Shown piece by piece: positions 28,660-37,177 of a stretch of 64,000 bases of DNA. How positions within the stretch are numbered: position 1 is the first letter of the stretch; each line of letters starts with the position of its first letter. Source of the stretch: Sulfurimonas sp. (GTDB lineage Bacteria; Campylobacterota; Campylobacteria; Campylobacterales; Sulfurimonadaceae); assembly GCF_028714975.1 (NCBI RefSeq), contig NZ_JAQTLH010000003.1, positions 124,001 through 188,000 of the forward strand. Direction: 5' to 3'. Made by a program: the position numbers and the translations under genes. The notes under the pieces were generated by a model, which saw only the letters and a program-made list of their open reading frames with translations, was not told the DNA's origin and searched no databases.

Positions 28660-29721
28660 TTGCTGTACTGGCTCTCAGAACTACTTAATATAAATCTTCT
28701 CGGTTACATCACGGTAAGGGCAGGAATCTCGTTTTTTCTAGCACTCTCTTTTACGCTGTACTTAATGCCGCGATTCATAAAATGGGCGCAATCAACTTCT
28801 AGCGTTCAGCCTATCAACGAGTGGGCGCCACAGCGACATCAGGGCAAAGCAAAAACTCCGACAATGGGCGGAATTGTCTTTATTTTTTCAACTATTTTAG
28901 CCTCTTTGATTAGTATAAAATTCTCCAATATTTATGCCGTCGGTGCAGTTGCAACGCTTCTGCTCTTTGCTTTGATAGGCTTTCAAGACGACATTGCAAA
29001 AATCAAGAAAAATCAAAATCTTGCAGGACTAAAAGCGAGAACTAAACTGTTCTTGCAAACTGCTTTTGCTTTGACAATCTCAATCTTTTTATATAACCTT
29101 ACCGACTTCAACACAAGTCTTTATGTTCCGTTTTTAAAAAATCCCGTTTTTAATATGGGTATTTTTGCTATCTTTTTTTGGACAATAGTCATAATAGCAA
29201 CATCAAATGCGGTAAACTTGACCGACGGGCTTGACGGACTTGCAACCGTTCCGTCCATTACGGCTCTTGCTTCTTTTAGCATTATCATCTACATCACGGG
29301 AAATGTTACCTTAAGCTCTTATCTACTTATGCCTCATATAAATATTGGGGAAGTTGCAATCGTCTCAAGCGCGCTAATCGGAGCTTTGACGGGATTTTTA
29401 TGGCATAACTGTCACCCTGCCGAAGTTTTTATGGGAGACAGCGGTTCACTTACAATCGGTGCATTTTTAGGCTATCTCGCAATCATCTCAAAAAGTGAAA
29501 TCCTTCTTCTCTTAATCGGTTCAATATTTGTTATAGAGACGCTCTCGGTAATACTTCAAGTCGGAAGTTACAAACTTAGAAAAAAAAGAGTCTTTTTAAT
29601 GGCTCCTATCCATCACCATTTTGAGATGAAAAATTGGGCGGAGAACAAGATTATCGTTAGATTTTGGATTATTGCTACTCTATCAAATGTTATTGCTCTA
29701 ATCACGCTAAAGATTCGTTAA
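28660..29721 (+). CDS. mraY: Phospho-N-acetylmuramoyl-pentapeptide transferase
   Basis: Attaches the peptidoglycan precursor to undecaprenyl phosphate to form lipid I at the inner membrane. The 353-residue polytopic protein has the substrate and magnesium motifs [41 protein letters not shown] and [13 protein letters not shown]. The start is TTG at 28660 behind AAGGA. Its stop overlaps the murD start by one base (TAATG). The 95-base leader after the -10 holds no obvious structure. Confidence 0.97.
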   Translation: MLYWLSELLNINLLGYITVRAGISFFLALSFTLYLMPRFIKWAQSTSSVQPINEWAPQRHQGKAKTPTMGGIVFIFSTILASLISIKFSNIYAVGAVATLLLFALIGFQDDIAKIKKNQNLAGLKARTKLFLQTAFALTISIFLYNLTDFNTSLYVPFLKNPVFNMGIFAIFFWTIVIIATSNAVNLTDGLDGLATVPSITALASFSIIIYITGNVTLSSYLLMPHINIGEVAIVSSALIGALTGFLWHNCHPAEVFMGDSGSLTIGAFLGYLAIISKSEILLLLIGSIFVIETLSVILQVGSYKLRKKRVFLMAPIHHHFEMKNWAENKIIVRFWIIATLSNVIALITLKIR

Positions 29722-30920
29722 TGCAAAGAGTCTCTCTTTTTGGATATGGCAAGACCACAAAAGCACTTACAAAGCTCTATCCTGATGCAATATTTTATGA
29801 CGACAAGTGCAACGAAGCGTTTAGAGACGATAACGGCTTTGAAGTTAGACCTTCATCTGATTTTGATCCCGACTATTCAGATTTAGAAGTTCCCTCTCCG
29901 GGAATTCCCCCGTTTAATCCTCTGATTTTAAGAGCAAAAAACCTTATAAGTGAATATGACTGCTTTGCTAAAAACTCCCCGCTTAGCGTGTGGATTAGCG
30001 GAACAAACGGAAAAACTACTACAACACAGATGATGCAACACCTCTTAAAAGCCAGAGGCTCGCAAGAGGGCGGAAATATAGGAACACCGCTTGGCGAGCT
30101 AAACCAAAATGCCGATATATGGATACTTGAAACTAGCTCTTTTACAATTCACTACACAAACCAAGCAGTGCCTAATTTATATGTTTTACTGCCGATAACA
30201 CCTGACCATCTAAGTTGGCACGGCGATATGGACGAGTACATAAAAGCAAAATTGAAGCCTGTTTTGAAAATGCGTGAGGGAGAAGTAGCAATCATCCCCG
30301 AAGCATACAAAGATGTAAAAACTTCCGCACATCTCATAACATACAAAGATGAGAGCGATTTGGCTTCGCGATTTGGCATAGATACGAGCAGAGTGAACTT
30401 CAAAGGCGCTTTTTTGATGGACGCGCTTTTGGCAATGGCGGTTGAGAGGATACTTTTCGATAAAATTGATTATGAAAAAATCAACTCATTTGTTATCGAC
30501 CCTCACAGACAAGAGGAGCTTAGAGACAGCAAAGGTCGCCTATGGGTAAATGATACAAAGGCGACAAACTTAGATGCGACTATCGTAGCACTTAAACGCT
30601 ATCAAGATTCGAGTGTGCATCTTATTTTAGGCGGGGATGACAAAGGAGTCGACTTGAACGAACTCTTTGTCTACCTGCAAAAATGTGATGTTAAAATCTA
30701 CAACATCGGCTCAAACAAAGAAAAACTCTCAAATCTGGCACGCGAGTACAACATTGAGTTTGAACTTTGTAAAAACCTTGCAGACGCGATAGTAAGAATA
30801 GATAAAAATCTAAAAAATTACGAGGTTGCCCTACTCTCTCCCGCTGCAGCGAGTCTTGATGAATTTAAATCATATGCCGACAGAGGCGACCAGTTTAAAA
30901 ACGCCGTAAAAGTGTTGTAG
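29721..30920 (+). CDS. murD: UDP-N-acetylmuramoylalanine-D-glutamate ligase
   Basis: Adds D-glutamate to UDP-MurNAc-L-alanine. I place the start at ATG 29721 ([14 protein letters not shown]), not at the in-frame ATG 57 bases earlier, because it overlaps the mraY stop and begins with the N-terminal nucleotide-fold strand. The resulting protein is 399 residues. It shows the P-loop WISGTNGKTTTTQMM, ETSSFTIHY, ITPDHLSWHGD, PHRQEELRDSKGRLWVNDTK and the C-terminal LSPAAASLDEF. Somewhat shorter than E. coli MurD (438). Confidence 0.95.
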   Translation: MQRVSLFGYGKTTKALTKLYPDAIFYDDKCNEAFRDDNGFEVRPSSDFDPDYSDLEVPSPGIPPFNPLILRAKNLISEYDCFAKNSPLSVWISGTNGKTTTTQMMQHLLKARGSQEGGNIGTPLGELNQNADIWILETSSFTIHYTNQAVPNLYVLLPITPDHLSWHGDMDEYIKAKLKPVLKMREGEVAIIPEAYKDVKTSAHLITYKDESDLASRFGIDTSRVNFKGAFLMDALLAMAVERILFDKIDYEKINSFVIDPHRQEELRDSKGRLWVNDTKATNLDATIVALKRYQDSSVHLILGGDDKGVDLNELFVYLQKCDVKIYNIGSNKEKLSNLAREYNIEFELCKNLADAIVRIDKNLKNYEVALLSPAAASLDEFKSYADRGDQFKNAVKVL

Positions 30921-31477
30921 TGACGAAAATAGCCATTTTAGCGTCTTACAACGGAAGCGGTTTCAATGCGCTTTACGAAGCATCTCAAAAAAGAGAGCTA
31001 AATATTGAAATAGTCTTAGTTATATCAAACAACTCAGATGCGGTGGCATTACAAAATGCGTCCAAATACGGGATTGATAATTTAGCAATCAACTCAAAAA
31101 CAGATGAAAATCCGGATGCAAAAATAGAACAGCTCTTACATGAGTACGGGTGTAAATATGTTTTTTTATCCGGCTATATGAAAAAAGTCGGCGAGAACAT
31201 AACAAAAAATTTTAAAGTTATAAACTCTCATCCCGCACTTCTTCCAAACTACGGCGGAGCGGGAATGTACGGTCGCTTTGTGCATGAAGCCGTTATGAAA
31301 AACCAAGAAAAAGTAAGCGGCGTTACCGTTCACGAAGTTAATGAAAATTACGATGAAGGCAAAATCATCTTACAAAAAAAACTCATCTTGAGCGAAGATG
31401 AAAGCGTAGATTCGCTAGAAGCTAAAATCAAAAAACTTGAACAGAGCGCAATCGTAGAAGCATTTAAAAACATTTAA
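30920..31477 (+). CDS. purN: Phosphoribosylglycinamide formyltransferase
   Basis: Transfers formyl from 10-formyl-tetrahydrofolate to GAR in purine synthesis. The 185-residue protein shows ILASYNGSGFNALYEA, the catalytic region FLSGYMKKVG and NSHPALLPNYGGAGMYG (catalytic Asn-His), and GVTVHEVNENYDEGKII with the catalytic aspartate. The start is GTG at 30920, overlapping the last base of the murD stop. Its attachment to two cell-wall genes is one of convenience. Confidence 0.95.
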   Translation: MTKIAILASYNGSGFNALYEASQKRELNIEIVLVISNNSDAVALQNASKYGIDNLAINSKTDENPDAKIEQLLHEYGCKYVFLSGYMKKVGENITKNFKVINSHPALLPNYGGAGMYGRFVHEAVMKNQEKVSGVTVHEVNENYDEGKIILQKKLILSEDESVDSLEAKIKKLEQSAIVEAFKNI

Positions 31478-31515
31478 AAAATAGACTTATAAGCTAACTT
31501 TCAGTCCCCAAAAGA

Positions 31516-31521
31516 TATAAT
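31516..31521 (+). promoter_or_regulatory. Promoter -10 element for tandem tRNA-Phe
   Basis: TATAAT at 31516-31521 stands 17 bases before the first tRNA-Phe. It is the only strong promoter in the 60-base gap after purN, and probably drives both tRNA copies. Confidence 0.55.
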
Positions 31522-31537
31522 TGCGCTCTTAAAAGAT

Positions 31538-31613
31538 GGCCAATTAGCTCAGTCGGTAGAGCAAGTGACTGAAAATCACTGTGTCCTTGGTTCGATTCCG
31601 AGATTGGCCACCA
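31538..31613 (+). tRNA. tRNA-Phe(GAA), copy 1
   Basis: A complete 76-base cloverleaf with encoded CCA. The acceptor stem GGCCAAT pairs with ATTGGCC. The anticodon loop CTGAAAA carries GAA for phenylalanine. The T-loop is GGTTCGATTCC. Confidence 0.97.
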
Positions 31614-31642
31614 CTCTTTTAAACCACAACTTTTTTTATAAT

Positions 31643-31718
31643 GGCCAATTAGCTCAGTCGGTAGAGCAAGTGACTGAAAATCACTGTGTCCTTGGTTCGA
31701 TTCCGAGATTGGCCACCA
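31643..31718 (+). tRNA. tRNA-Phe(GAA), copy 2
   Basis: Identical over all 76 bases to the copy 29 bases upstream, including the encoded CCA. The spacer between them shows no -10 box, so it is probably cut from the same precursor. Perfect identity suggests a recent duplication or ongoing gene conversion. Confidence 0.97.
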
Positions 31719-31738
31719 CCAACCCATTCAACAATTAA

Positions 31739-32881
31739 TTAGAACCTTAATATAACCGTTGTCAAACCGTTTTCTACGGAACTTATCTTAATCTCTATCT
31801 TATATCTTTGGCAAACTCTCTTAACAATATCCAATCCAATTCCAAATCCGCCTTCGTATTCGTTGGCTCTGTAAAATCTGTCAAAAATCTTATCCTGCTG
31901 CTCTTTTTTTATCCCCGTACCGCTATTGCTGATGGTAAACTCGTTTGCACTTAGCGTTAGCTCTATCTTACCGCCGTGCTTGTTGTATTTAACGGCATTG
32001 GATAACAGGTTGCTAATGAGCCTCTCTGCGCTTAGCTGATCAATCATTAAAAAAGCATCTGAGAGGTTTTTATCTATGGTTAGTGATTTTTTGGATGCCA
32101 AATCCTCATAAAGAGCAAGTTCATTTTCTACAATTTCTCTTATATTAATCTGCTTTACGATTTGATTTTCGTTTTCAAGCAGCAGATAGGTTAAATCCGA
32201 GTATATTTTTTGAACGCGCTTTGAGCTAATCTCAACTCTTTTTAAAATATTTTCATTAATATTCTCTTTTTTAAGCCTCTCAATGCTCATCAAAATTGCG
32301 GTAATAGGGGTGTTTAGTTCATGCGTCGTATCTTTGATAAATTTGTCTAGTTTGATTCTCTCGTTTTGTATCGGTTTTAAAAACATCTTTGCTAAAAAGT
32401 AGCCCACAATTACGATAAGAACAACCGAAAACAGGGCGATAAGAAGTATGCTTTGAATCAATTTAAAAATTTGCTCGTTTGCTTTTTTATTTTTAACGAC
32501 CAAATATTTTACATCGTGATGAAGCTGCGGACTAAGATCTACGAAGTAGTCAAATTTATCATCCTCGTAAAAGCCCTGCTTAAACTCTATCGCCTCTGAC
32601 GCCAAACCGTAGATAACGGCTCTGTTTTCATCATAGAGCGTTATATCGTATCCGTCTGTTTTCTCAATGTTTAGCGGCTGCGAATTCATATAGGATGAGA
32701 CGATTTTTGAAGAGAGTCCGAGTGCCAAATTCTTCATCTTCTCTTTTTTCACCAAGATAATATTTGAAGACTCATAACCGTAAAAGCTAACGGCAATAAA
32801 GAGAATTAAAAAGATTGATGAACTAAGATAAAGTCCTAAAAAGCCGTAGAGCGACTTTTTTTCACTAGATGTTAACTCTAT
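31739..32881 (-). CDS. Sensor histidine kinase, probable AUA start
   Basis: Membrane sensor kinase paired with the adjacent response regulator. Starting from an AUA codon at 32881-32879, behind AAAGGAG with a six-base spacer, gives 380 residues. The first membrane helix is SLYGFLGLYLSSSIFLILFI, then a periplasmic domain of ~100 residues, a second helix (LLIALFSVVLIVIVGYFLA), the H-box TTHELNTPITAILMS, and N, G1 and G2 boxes (LISNLLSNAVKYN, ISNSGTGI, GGFGIGLDIVKR). The TTG at 32755 (338 aa) would delete the first helix and so is unlikely. It lies downstream of the cus-like genes, so metal sensing is inferred. Confidence 0.9.
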   Translation of the reverse strand: MELTSSEKKSLYGFLGLYLSSSIFLILFIAVSFYGYESSNIILVKKEKMKNLALGLSSKIVSSYMNSQPLNIEKTDGYDITLYDENRAVIYGLASEAIEFKQGFYEDDKFDYFVDLSPQLHHDVKYLVVKNKKANEQIFKLIQSILLIALFSVVLIVIVGYFLAKMFLKPIQNERIKLDKFIKDTTHELNTPITAILMSIERLKKENINENILKRVEISSKRVQKIYSDLTYLLLENENQIVKQINIREIVENELALYEDLASKKSLTIDKNLSDAFLMIDQLSAERLISNLLSNAVKYNKHGGKIELTLSANEFTISNSGTGIKKEQQDKIFDRFYRANEYEGGFGIGLDIVKRVCQRYKIEIKISSVENGLTTVILRF

Positions 32882-33521
32882 AGCCGACTCCTTTAATCGT
32901 AGTTATAAAATCTTTGCCAAGGTGCGCTCTTATATTTTTTATATAGGTTCTAAGCGTAGCATCGCTCGGTACCTCGCCGTCTATCCAGATATTGGCTGCT
33001 AGTTCTGCATGTGAGATAATTTTATCTTTTTGCGATAAAAAATACTCAATTATTTCAAAATCTTTTTTGGATAATTTTATTTTTTCGCCCTCTTTAACAA
33101 GCGTATGAGTCAATTTATCAAGATAACTCGTAGCATCTATAACAATATGTGTAGAGTTTAGATTGTGCGTTTTTATAAGATAGTTTATTCTTGCGTCGAG
33201 TTCTATGAGGTCAAAGGGTTTTTTTAGATAATCATCGCATCCCAAATCAAACCCTTTTTTTAAATCAACGGCAGAATCAAGCGAAGTGATAAAGATAGTC
33301 GGAATGTTGATATACTGCTCTTTTAATAGTTTTAAGAGCTCAAAGCCGTTTAAAAGCGGTACATTTACATCAAAAAGCATAAAATCATACCGCTTCTTAA
33401 TTATCTTCTCATAAGCCTCTTCACCGTCGTAAGCACACGAAACAGAGTAGCCTTTTTCGCTTAAATGCTCACTTAGTATCTCTGATAAAATAACATCATC
33501 TTCTAATAATAAAATATTCAT
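32865..33521 (-). CDS. OmpR-family response regulator
   Basis: A 218-residue DNA-binding response regulator. The receiver domain (1-~115) has acidic residues LLLEDD, the phospho-acceptor aspartate in MLFDVNVPLLNG, the switch threonine in FITSLD, and lysine in DDYLKKPF. The C-terminal winged helix includes KLSKKDFEIIEYFLSQ and DATLRTYIKNIRAHLG. It overlaps the kinase start by 17 bases. By position it probably regulates the copper/silver-type efflux genes upstream, from which it is separated by a toxin-antitoxin pair. Confidence 0.93.
   Translation of the reverse strand: MNILLLEDDVILSEILSEHLSEKGYSVSCAYDGEEAYEKIIKKRYDFMLFDVNVPLLNGFELLKLLKEQYINIPTIFITSLDSAVDLKKGFDLGCDDYLKKPFDLIELDARINYLIKTHNLNSTHIVIDATSYLDKLTHTLVKEGEKIKLSKKDFEIIEYFLSQKDKIISHAELAANIWIDGEVPSDATLRTYIKNIRAHLGKDFITTIKGVGYRVNI
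32879..32894 (-). promoter_or_regulatory. Strong ribosome site in front of an AUA codon
   Basis: On the minus strand AAAGGAG (32894-32888) is followed by six bases and ATA (32881-32879). The site lies inside the 3' end of the response regulator gene. From an in-frame stop at the 5' side up to the TTG at 32755 there is no ATG, GTG or TTG in the kinase frame, yet a full membrane helix is encoded there. Confidence 0.6.
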
Positions 33522-33565
33522 TTGAGTATTCTACTAGAAATCATCTTAGAAAATCTGTGAGTAAA

Positions 33566-33778
33566 TTAACTCGTCCACTTCAACTGCGGTTCAACATGAC
33601 GCATCGCACAATCTGTGAGATACGAATTTATAAGTGTTTGATACGGTAAGCCCATTTTTACCGCTAGTTCCTTAAAATACTCAACCGTTTCCACTTCGAT
33701 ATTGAGTGAAATCTGCTTTTTGGCTCTTTTGGCATACGGATTCTGAATAGATTGTGAAAAGTCGTATTCTTTTTTCAT
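33566..33778 (-). CDS. brnA: BrnA-like antitoxin
   Basis: A 70-residue ribbon-helix-helix-type antitoxin expected to bind BrnT and repress its own promoter. The N-terminus KKEYDFSQSIQNPYAKRAKK and the following QISLNIEVETVEYFKELAVKMGLPYQTLINSYL match the BrnA/CopG layout. I chose the ATG at 33778 because it overlaps the toxin stop as ATGA. The longer frame to 33868 would lie inside brnT. The toxin-first order is usual for this family. Confidence 0.88.
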   Translation of the reverse strand: MKKEYDFSQSIQNPYAKRAKKQISLNIEVETVEYFKELAVKMGLPYQTLINSYLTDCAMRHVEPQLKWTS

Positions 33779-34068
33779 GGTAAAAACTCCTTGTATTGGC
33801 GTTCTTCGTTTTTCGTTGATGCTCTGGCGGAAATAATCCGAATAATTCCATCCGCATCTCGGTAACAATGAACAACTGTTAAAATTTTCAGGGTGTAACT
33901 CATTCCCAGTAAGATAAACCGCTCTTCTTCATCTGAGTGTTCAGGGTCTTGAAGCAAGCGACCGTAATCATCATCAAAGACGGTTCGAGCCTCTTCAAAT
34001 GAGACGCCATGCTTTTTGATGTTTGATAACGCTTTTGCTGGATCCCATTCAAATGTTAACGATTTCAT
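33775..34068 (-). CDS. brnT: BrnT-like ribonuclease toxin
   Basis: A 97-residue type II toxin with a RelE-like fold; BrnT proteins cut RNA and halt growth. The signature FEWDPAKALSNIKKHGVSFEEARTVFDDD is clear, followed by EERFILLGMSYTLKILTVVHCYRDADGIIRIISAR, which holds the family's basic and aromatic catalytic positions. It is complete and paired with an intact antitoxin, so the module is probably active. It interrupts the series from cusA to the response regulator. Confidence 0.9.
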   Translation of the reverse strand: MKSLTFEWDPAKALSNIKKHGVSFEEARTVFDDDYGRLLQDPEHSDEEERFILLGMSYTLKILTVVHCYRDADGIIRIISARASTKNEERQYKEFLP

Positions 34069-34074
34069 AATGCT

Positions 34075-34093
34075 ATTATAATGATTAAATCAT
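34075..34093 (-). promoter_or_regulatory. brnTA promoter with 13-bp palindrome
   Basis: On the minus strand TATAAT (34080-34075) ends six bases before the brnT ATG, so transcription may begin at or next to the start codon. A perfect palindrome ATGATTAAATCAT (34081-34093) adjoins the -10 and is a good candidate for the BrnA or BrnTA operator. Confidence 0.55.
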
Positions 34094-34125
34094 GCTAAGT
34101 CAAGATTATGGCTTAGACTGCTCTT

Positions 34126-37100
34126 TTAGTTTTTCCTTAAAGAGTATAAAATAGGGATGATAAGCAGTGTTAAAATAGCCGAAGTGACGATGCCGCCTAT
34201 CATAGGTGCCGCAATTCGCTGCATAACTTCACTTCCCACACCGCCGATGTACATAATTGGCAAAAGAGAGCCGAGAATGGCAAAAACCGTCATTAGTTTT
34301 GGTCTTAATCGCCCTGCCGAGCCGTGTATAATCGCCTCTTGATGAGAGAGAGTTTTATCTTTTATCGCCTCTTCAAGATAGATGACCATAACAATCGCCG
34401 TCTCTGCGGCAATACCGAGCAGAGCCAAAAAGCCTACAACAACGGCGATTGAGAGATTAAAACCTAGATAGTCGACATAAAGCAGTCCTCCGAGAACGGC
34501 AAAAGGCAGAGTCAAAAAGACTATAAGCGAATTTGTTGCATCTTTAAGCGCAAAATAGATAAGCACAAAGATACTGATAACGACTATGGGAACGATAAAA
34601 CTAAGTCTTGCTTTGGCAGATTCGAGATATTCGCTCTGCCCCGCAAACTCATAGTAATACCCTTTTGGAAGTTTGATATCTTGCAAAAGAGCCGTAGCCG
34701 TCTTTTTATACTCATCCGCGCTGGCACCGCTTTTTGGCGTGATATAAACAAATGAAACTTTCATACCCTTTTCACTCGTTATAACACTCGCTCCCTCTGT
34801 GTATTTTACATCTGCAAACATACTAAGAGGCAAAAATCCAAAAGATGTTTTTACTTTTAACTCTTTGATTTTATCTATATCTTCTCTTTGGCTTGAATTT
34901 ATCCTCATAGATATAGGATGGCGTTTAAGTCCGTCAATAAAAGTGCCCACGCTAAGCCCCCCTACTCCAAAGGAGATAGTATCAAGTATATCTTCTTTTG
35001 AAAGACCGTATCTTGAGAGTTTATCCTGCATAATGTTTACTTCTAAGAAATATCCGCTGTTTGATTTATCGGCAGATACGCTTAGTGTAAGCGGCATAGT
35101 TTTTAGTTTTTGCTCCATCTTAGAAGAAATCTCTTCTAAAATTTTGTTATCATCCCCGTAGAGTTTTATGCCAAGAGGGGTACGGATACCTGTTAGAAGC
35201 ATATCTATCCTTCCTCGTATCGGATAAGTCCAAGAGTTGATTAGCCCTTTGATTTCAAGCGCTTTATGCATATCCCGCATCAATTTCTCATAAGTCATTC
35301 CCTCTCTCCAAAGAGATTCGTCTTTAAAAGTTATGATGGTCTCTATCATCGCAAGCGGAGCTGGGTCTGTCGCACTGTTGGCACGACCGGCTTTTCCAAA
35401 AACGGTATCGACTTCAGGAAAACTTTTGATGATTTTGTTTGTCTCGGCGGTAATCTCTTTAGCCAAATCAATGCTGACGCCATATGGAGTAACGGGCATA
35501 TACATAAAATCCTGTTCATTCAACTGCGGCATAAACTCCCATTTTTGCGCATTGTAAAGCGGATAGATATAAGCTATCCCGACAACGGAGAGAACAATTA
35601 TCAAGTACTTTAATTTTAAAAAGAGTTTCAGCACGGGAGTATATAAAAATGTAAAAAATCGGTTGATGTAGTTATGTTCCTCTTTTTTAATCTCACCCTT
35701 AATGAATAGCACCATTAAAACCGGTACCAGCGTAATGGATAGCAGCGCACCGATAAGCATTGCAAATGTTTTGGTGTAGGCAAGAGGCGAAAAGAGTTTT
35801 GCTTCTTGCCCCTCTAACGCAAAAATTGGCAAAAACGAGATAACTATCAGCATAAGAGCAAAGAAGATAGGACGACCGACCTGCTTTGAAGACTCTATGA
35901 TAATTTCAACCCTGCTCTTTGAGCCGTCACTTTTACTGAGATGTTTATGAGCATTTTCAACCATTACAATAGAAGCGTCTACCATCGCGCCTATGGCTAT
36001 GGCGATACCTCCTAAACTCATAATATTTGAACCTATATGAAAGAGCGTCATAAGCCAAAAGCTAAGCAAAACCGTCAAAGGGAGTATGATGACTACAACC
36101 AAAGCGCTTCTAAAATGAAACAAGAAAAGAGCCGTAATGATGATGACGATGATAGACTCTTCCATCAATGTATGTTTTAGCGTATTTATAGCCCTATCTA
36201 TTAGTTTACTTCTGTCATAAACGGTAACTATCTCTACATCTTCATTTTTAAGCGACTCAATTTTGGCTTTGATTTTTTGAATCACCTCATAAGTATTCTC
36301 TTTATATCGCACCAAAACAATGCCGCCGATGGCTTCACCCTCTCCGTTAAATTCGGCAACTCCGCGTCTTGGCGTCGGCACTATAGCAACTTCACCTATA
36401 TCACTCAGTTTTATAGGCGTTACACCGCTTACTTTGAGTGTTATATTTTCGATGTCTTCTATGCTTGAGGCATATCCACGCGCCTGAATGATATTTTCAT
36501 AGCCGTTTTGTAAAAGTACGCCGCCGCCGATATCTTGGTTATTCTTCTTAAGCGCATCGGTTATTTCGTTTATGCCGATGTTGTACTTTACCATCTTATC
36601 TTGATCTACAAGAAGCTGATAATTTTTTACAAACCCGCCCACTGCCGCTACTTCACTGACACCGTCAACGCCTAGCAGTCCGTATTTTAAGTAGTAATCC
36701 TGATAATCCCTTAACTCTTGAGGGTTAAGCTTTTTTGATTTTAAAACATATTGATAAGCCCAACCCACACCAGTTGCATCGGGTCCCATACTTACTTTTG
36801 CATTTGATGGCAAAGTAGGCAAGATGGTAGAGAGCTGTTCTAAAATCCTGCTTCTGGCATCATAAATATCCGTATCGTCTTTAAAGATGATGTATATCAT
36901 CCCCGTTTCAAAACTGCTCATCGCTCTAACAGTTTTGATATTTGAGAGCGACATTAAAGAGCTGATAAGCGGATAAGAGACCTGCTCTTCGATAATTTTT
37001 GGAGATTGCCCCGGATAGGATACTTCAAGTATCACTTGCGCAGGAGAGAGATCCGGCAGAGCGTCAAGCGAAATATTTTTAAGGCTCGATAGCCCTAAAA

Positions 37101-37173
37101 TCGTTAAAATCACCGAGACAATAAGGACTAAAAATATATTTTTTGCGCTAAAGCCTATGATTCTCTCAATCAT
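34126..37173 (-). CDS. CusA-like heavy-metal RND efflux pump
   Basis: Inner-membrane proton-driven pump, 1015 residues from the ATG at 37173, twelve membrane helices in two halves. Family motifs include LDALPDLSPAQVILEVSYPGQSP, the proton-relay helix with GAMVDASIVMVENAHKHL, and RGRIDMLLTGIRTPLGIKLYG, whose methionine corresponds to the Cu(I)/Ag(I) site of CusA. Monovalent copper or silver is thus the likely substrate. It begins four bases after the CusB-like gene. A GTG at 37191 overlapping that gene is a possible alternative start. No outer-membrane channel gene is in this operon. Confidence 0.92.
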   Translation of the reverse strand: MIERIIGFSAKNIFLVLIVSVILTILGLSSLKNISLDALPDLSPAQVILEVSYPGQSPKIIEEQVSYPLISSLMSLSNIKTVRAMSSFETGMIYIIFKDDTDIYDARSRILEQLSTILPTLPSNAKVSMGPDATGVGWAYQYVLKSKKLNPQELRDYQDYYLKYGLLGVDGVSEVAAVGGFVKNYQLLVDQDKMVKYNIGINEITDALKKNNQDIGGGVLLQNGYENIIQARGYASSIEDIENITLKVSGVTPIKLSDIGEVAIVPTPRRGVAEFNGEGEAIGGIVLVRYKENTYEVIQKIKAKIESLKNEDVEIVTVYDRSKLIDRAINTLKHTLMEESIIVIIITALFLFHFRSALVVVIILPLTVLLSFWLMTLFHIGSNIMSLGGIAIAIGAMVDASIVMVENAHKHLSKSDGSKSRVEIIIESSKQVGRPIFFALMLIVISFLPIFALEGQEAKLFSPLAYTKTFAMLIGALLSITLVPVLMVLFIKGEIKKEEHNYINRFFTFLYTPVLKLFLKLKYLIIVLSVVGIAYIYPLYNAQKWEFMPQLNEQDFMYMPVTPYGVSIDLAKEITAETNKIIKSFPEVDTVFGKAGRANSATDPAPLAMIETIITFKDESLWREGMTYEKLMRDMHKALEIKGLINSWTYPIRGRIDMLLTGIRTPLGIKLYGDDNKILEEISSKMEQKLKTMPLTLSVSADKSNSGYFLEVNIMQDKLSRYGLSKEDILDTISFGVGGLSVGTFIDGLKRHPISMRINSSQREDIDKIKELKVKTSFGFLPLSMFADVKYTEGASVITSEKGMKVSFVYITPKSGASADEYKKTATALLQDIKLPKGYYYEFAGQSEYLESAKARLSFIVPIVVISIFVLIYFALKDATNSLIVFLTLPFAVLGGLLYVDYLGFNLSIAVVVGFLALLGIAAETAIVMVIYLEEAIKDKTLSHQEAIIHGSAGRLRPKLMTVFAILGSLLPIMYIGGVGSEVMQRIAAPMIGGIVTSAILTLLIIPILYSLRKN

Positions 37174-37177
37174 TTTA

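Noticed and set aside
31494-31727. A 77-codon minus-strand frame with an internal repeat
   Set aside because: The repeat is the antisense of the two identical tRNA-Phe genes; no protein is expected.
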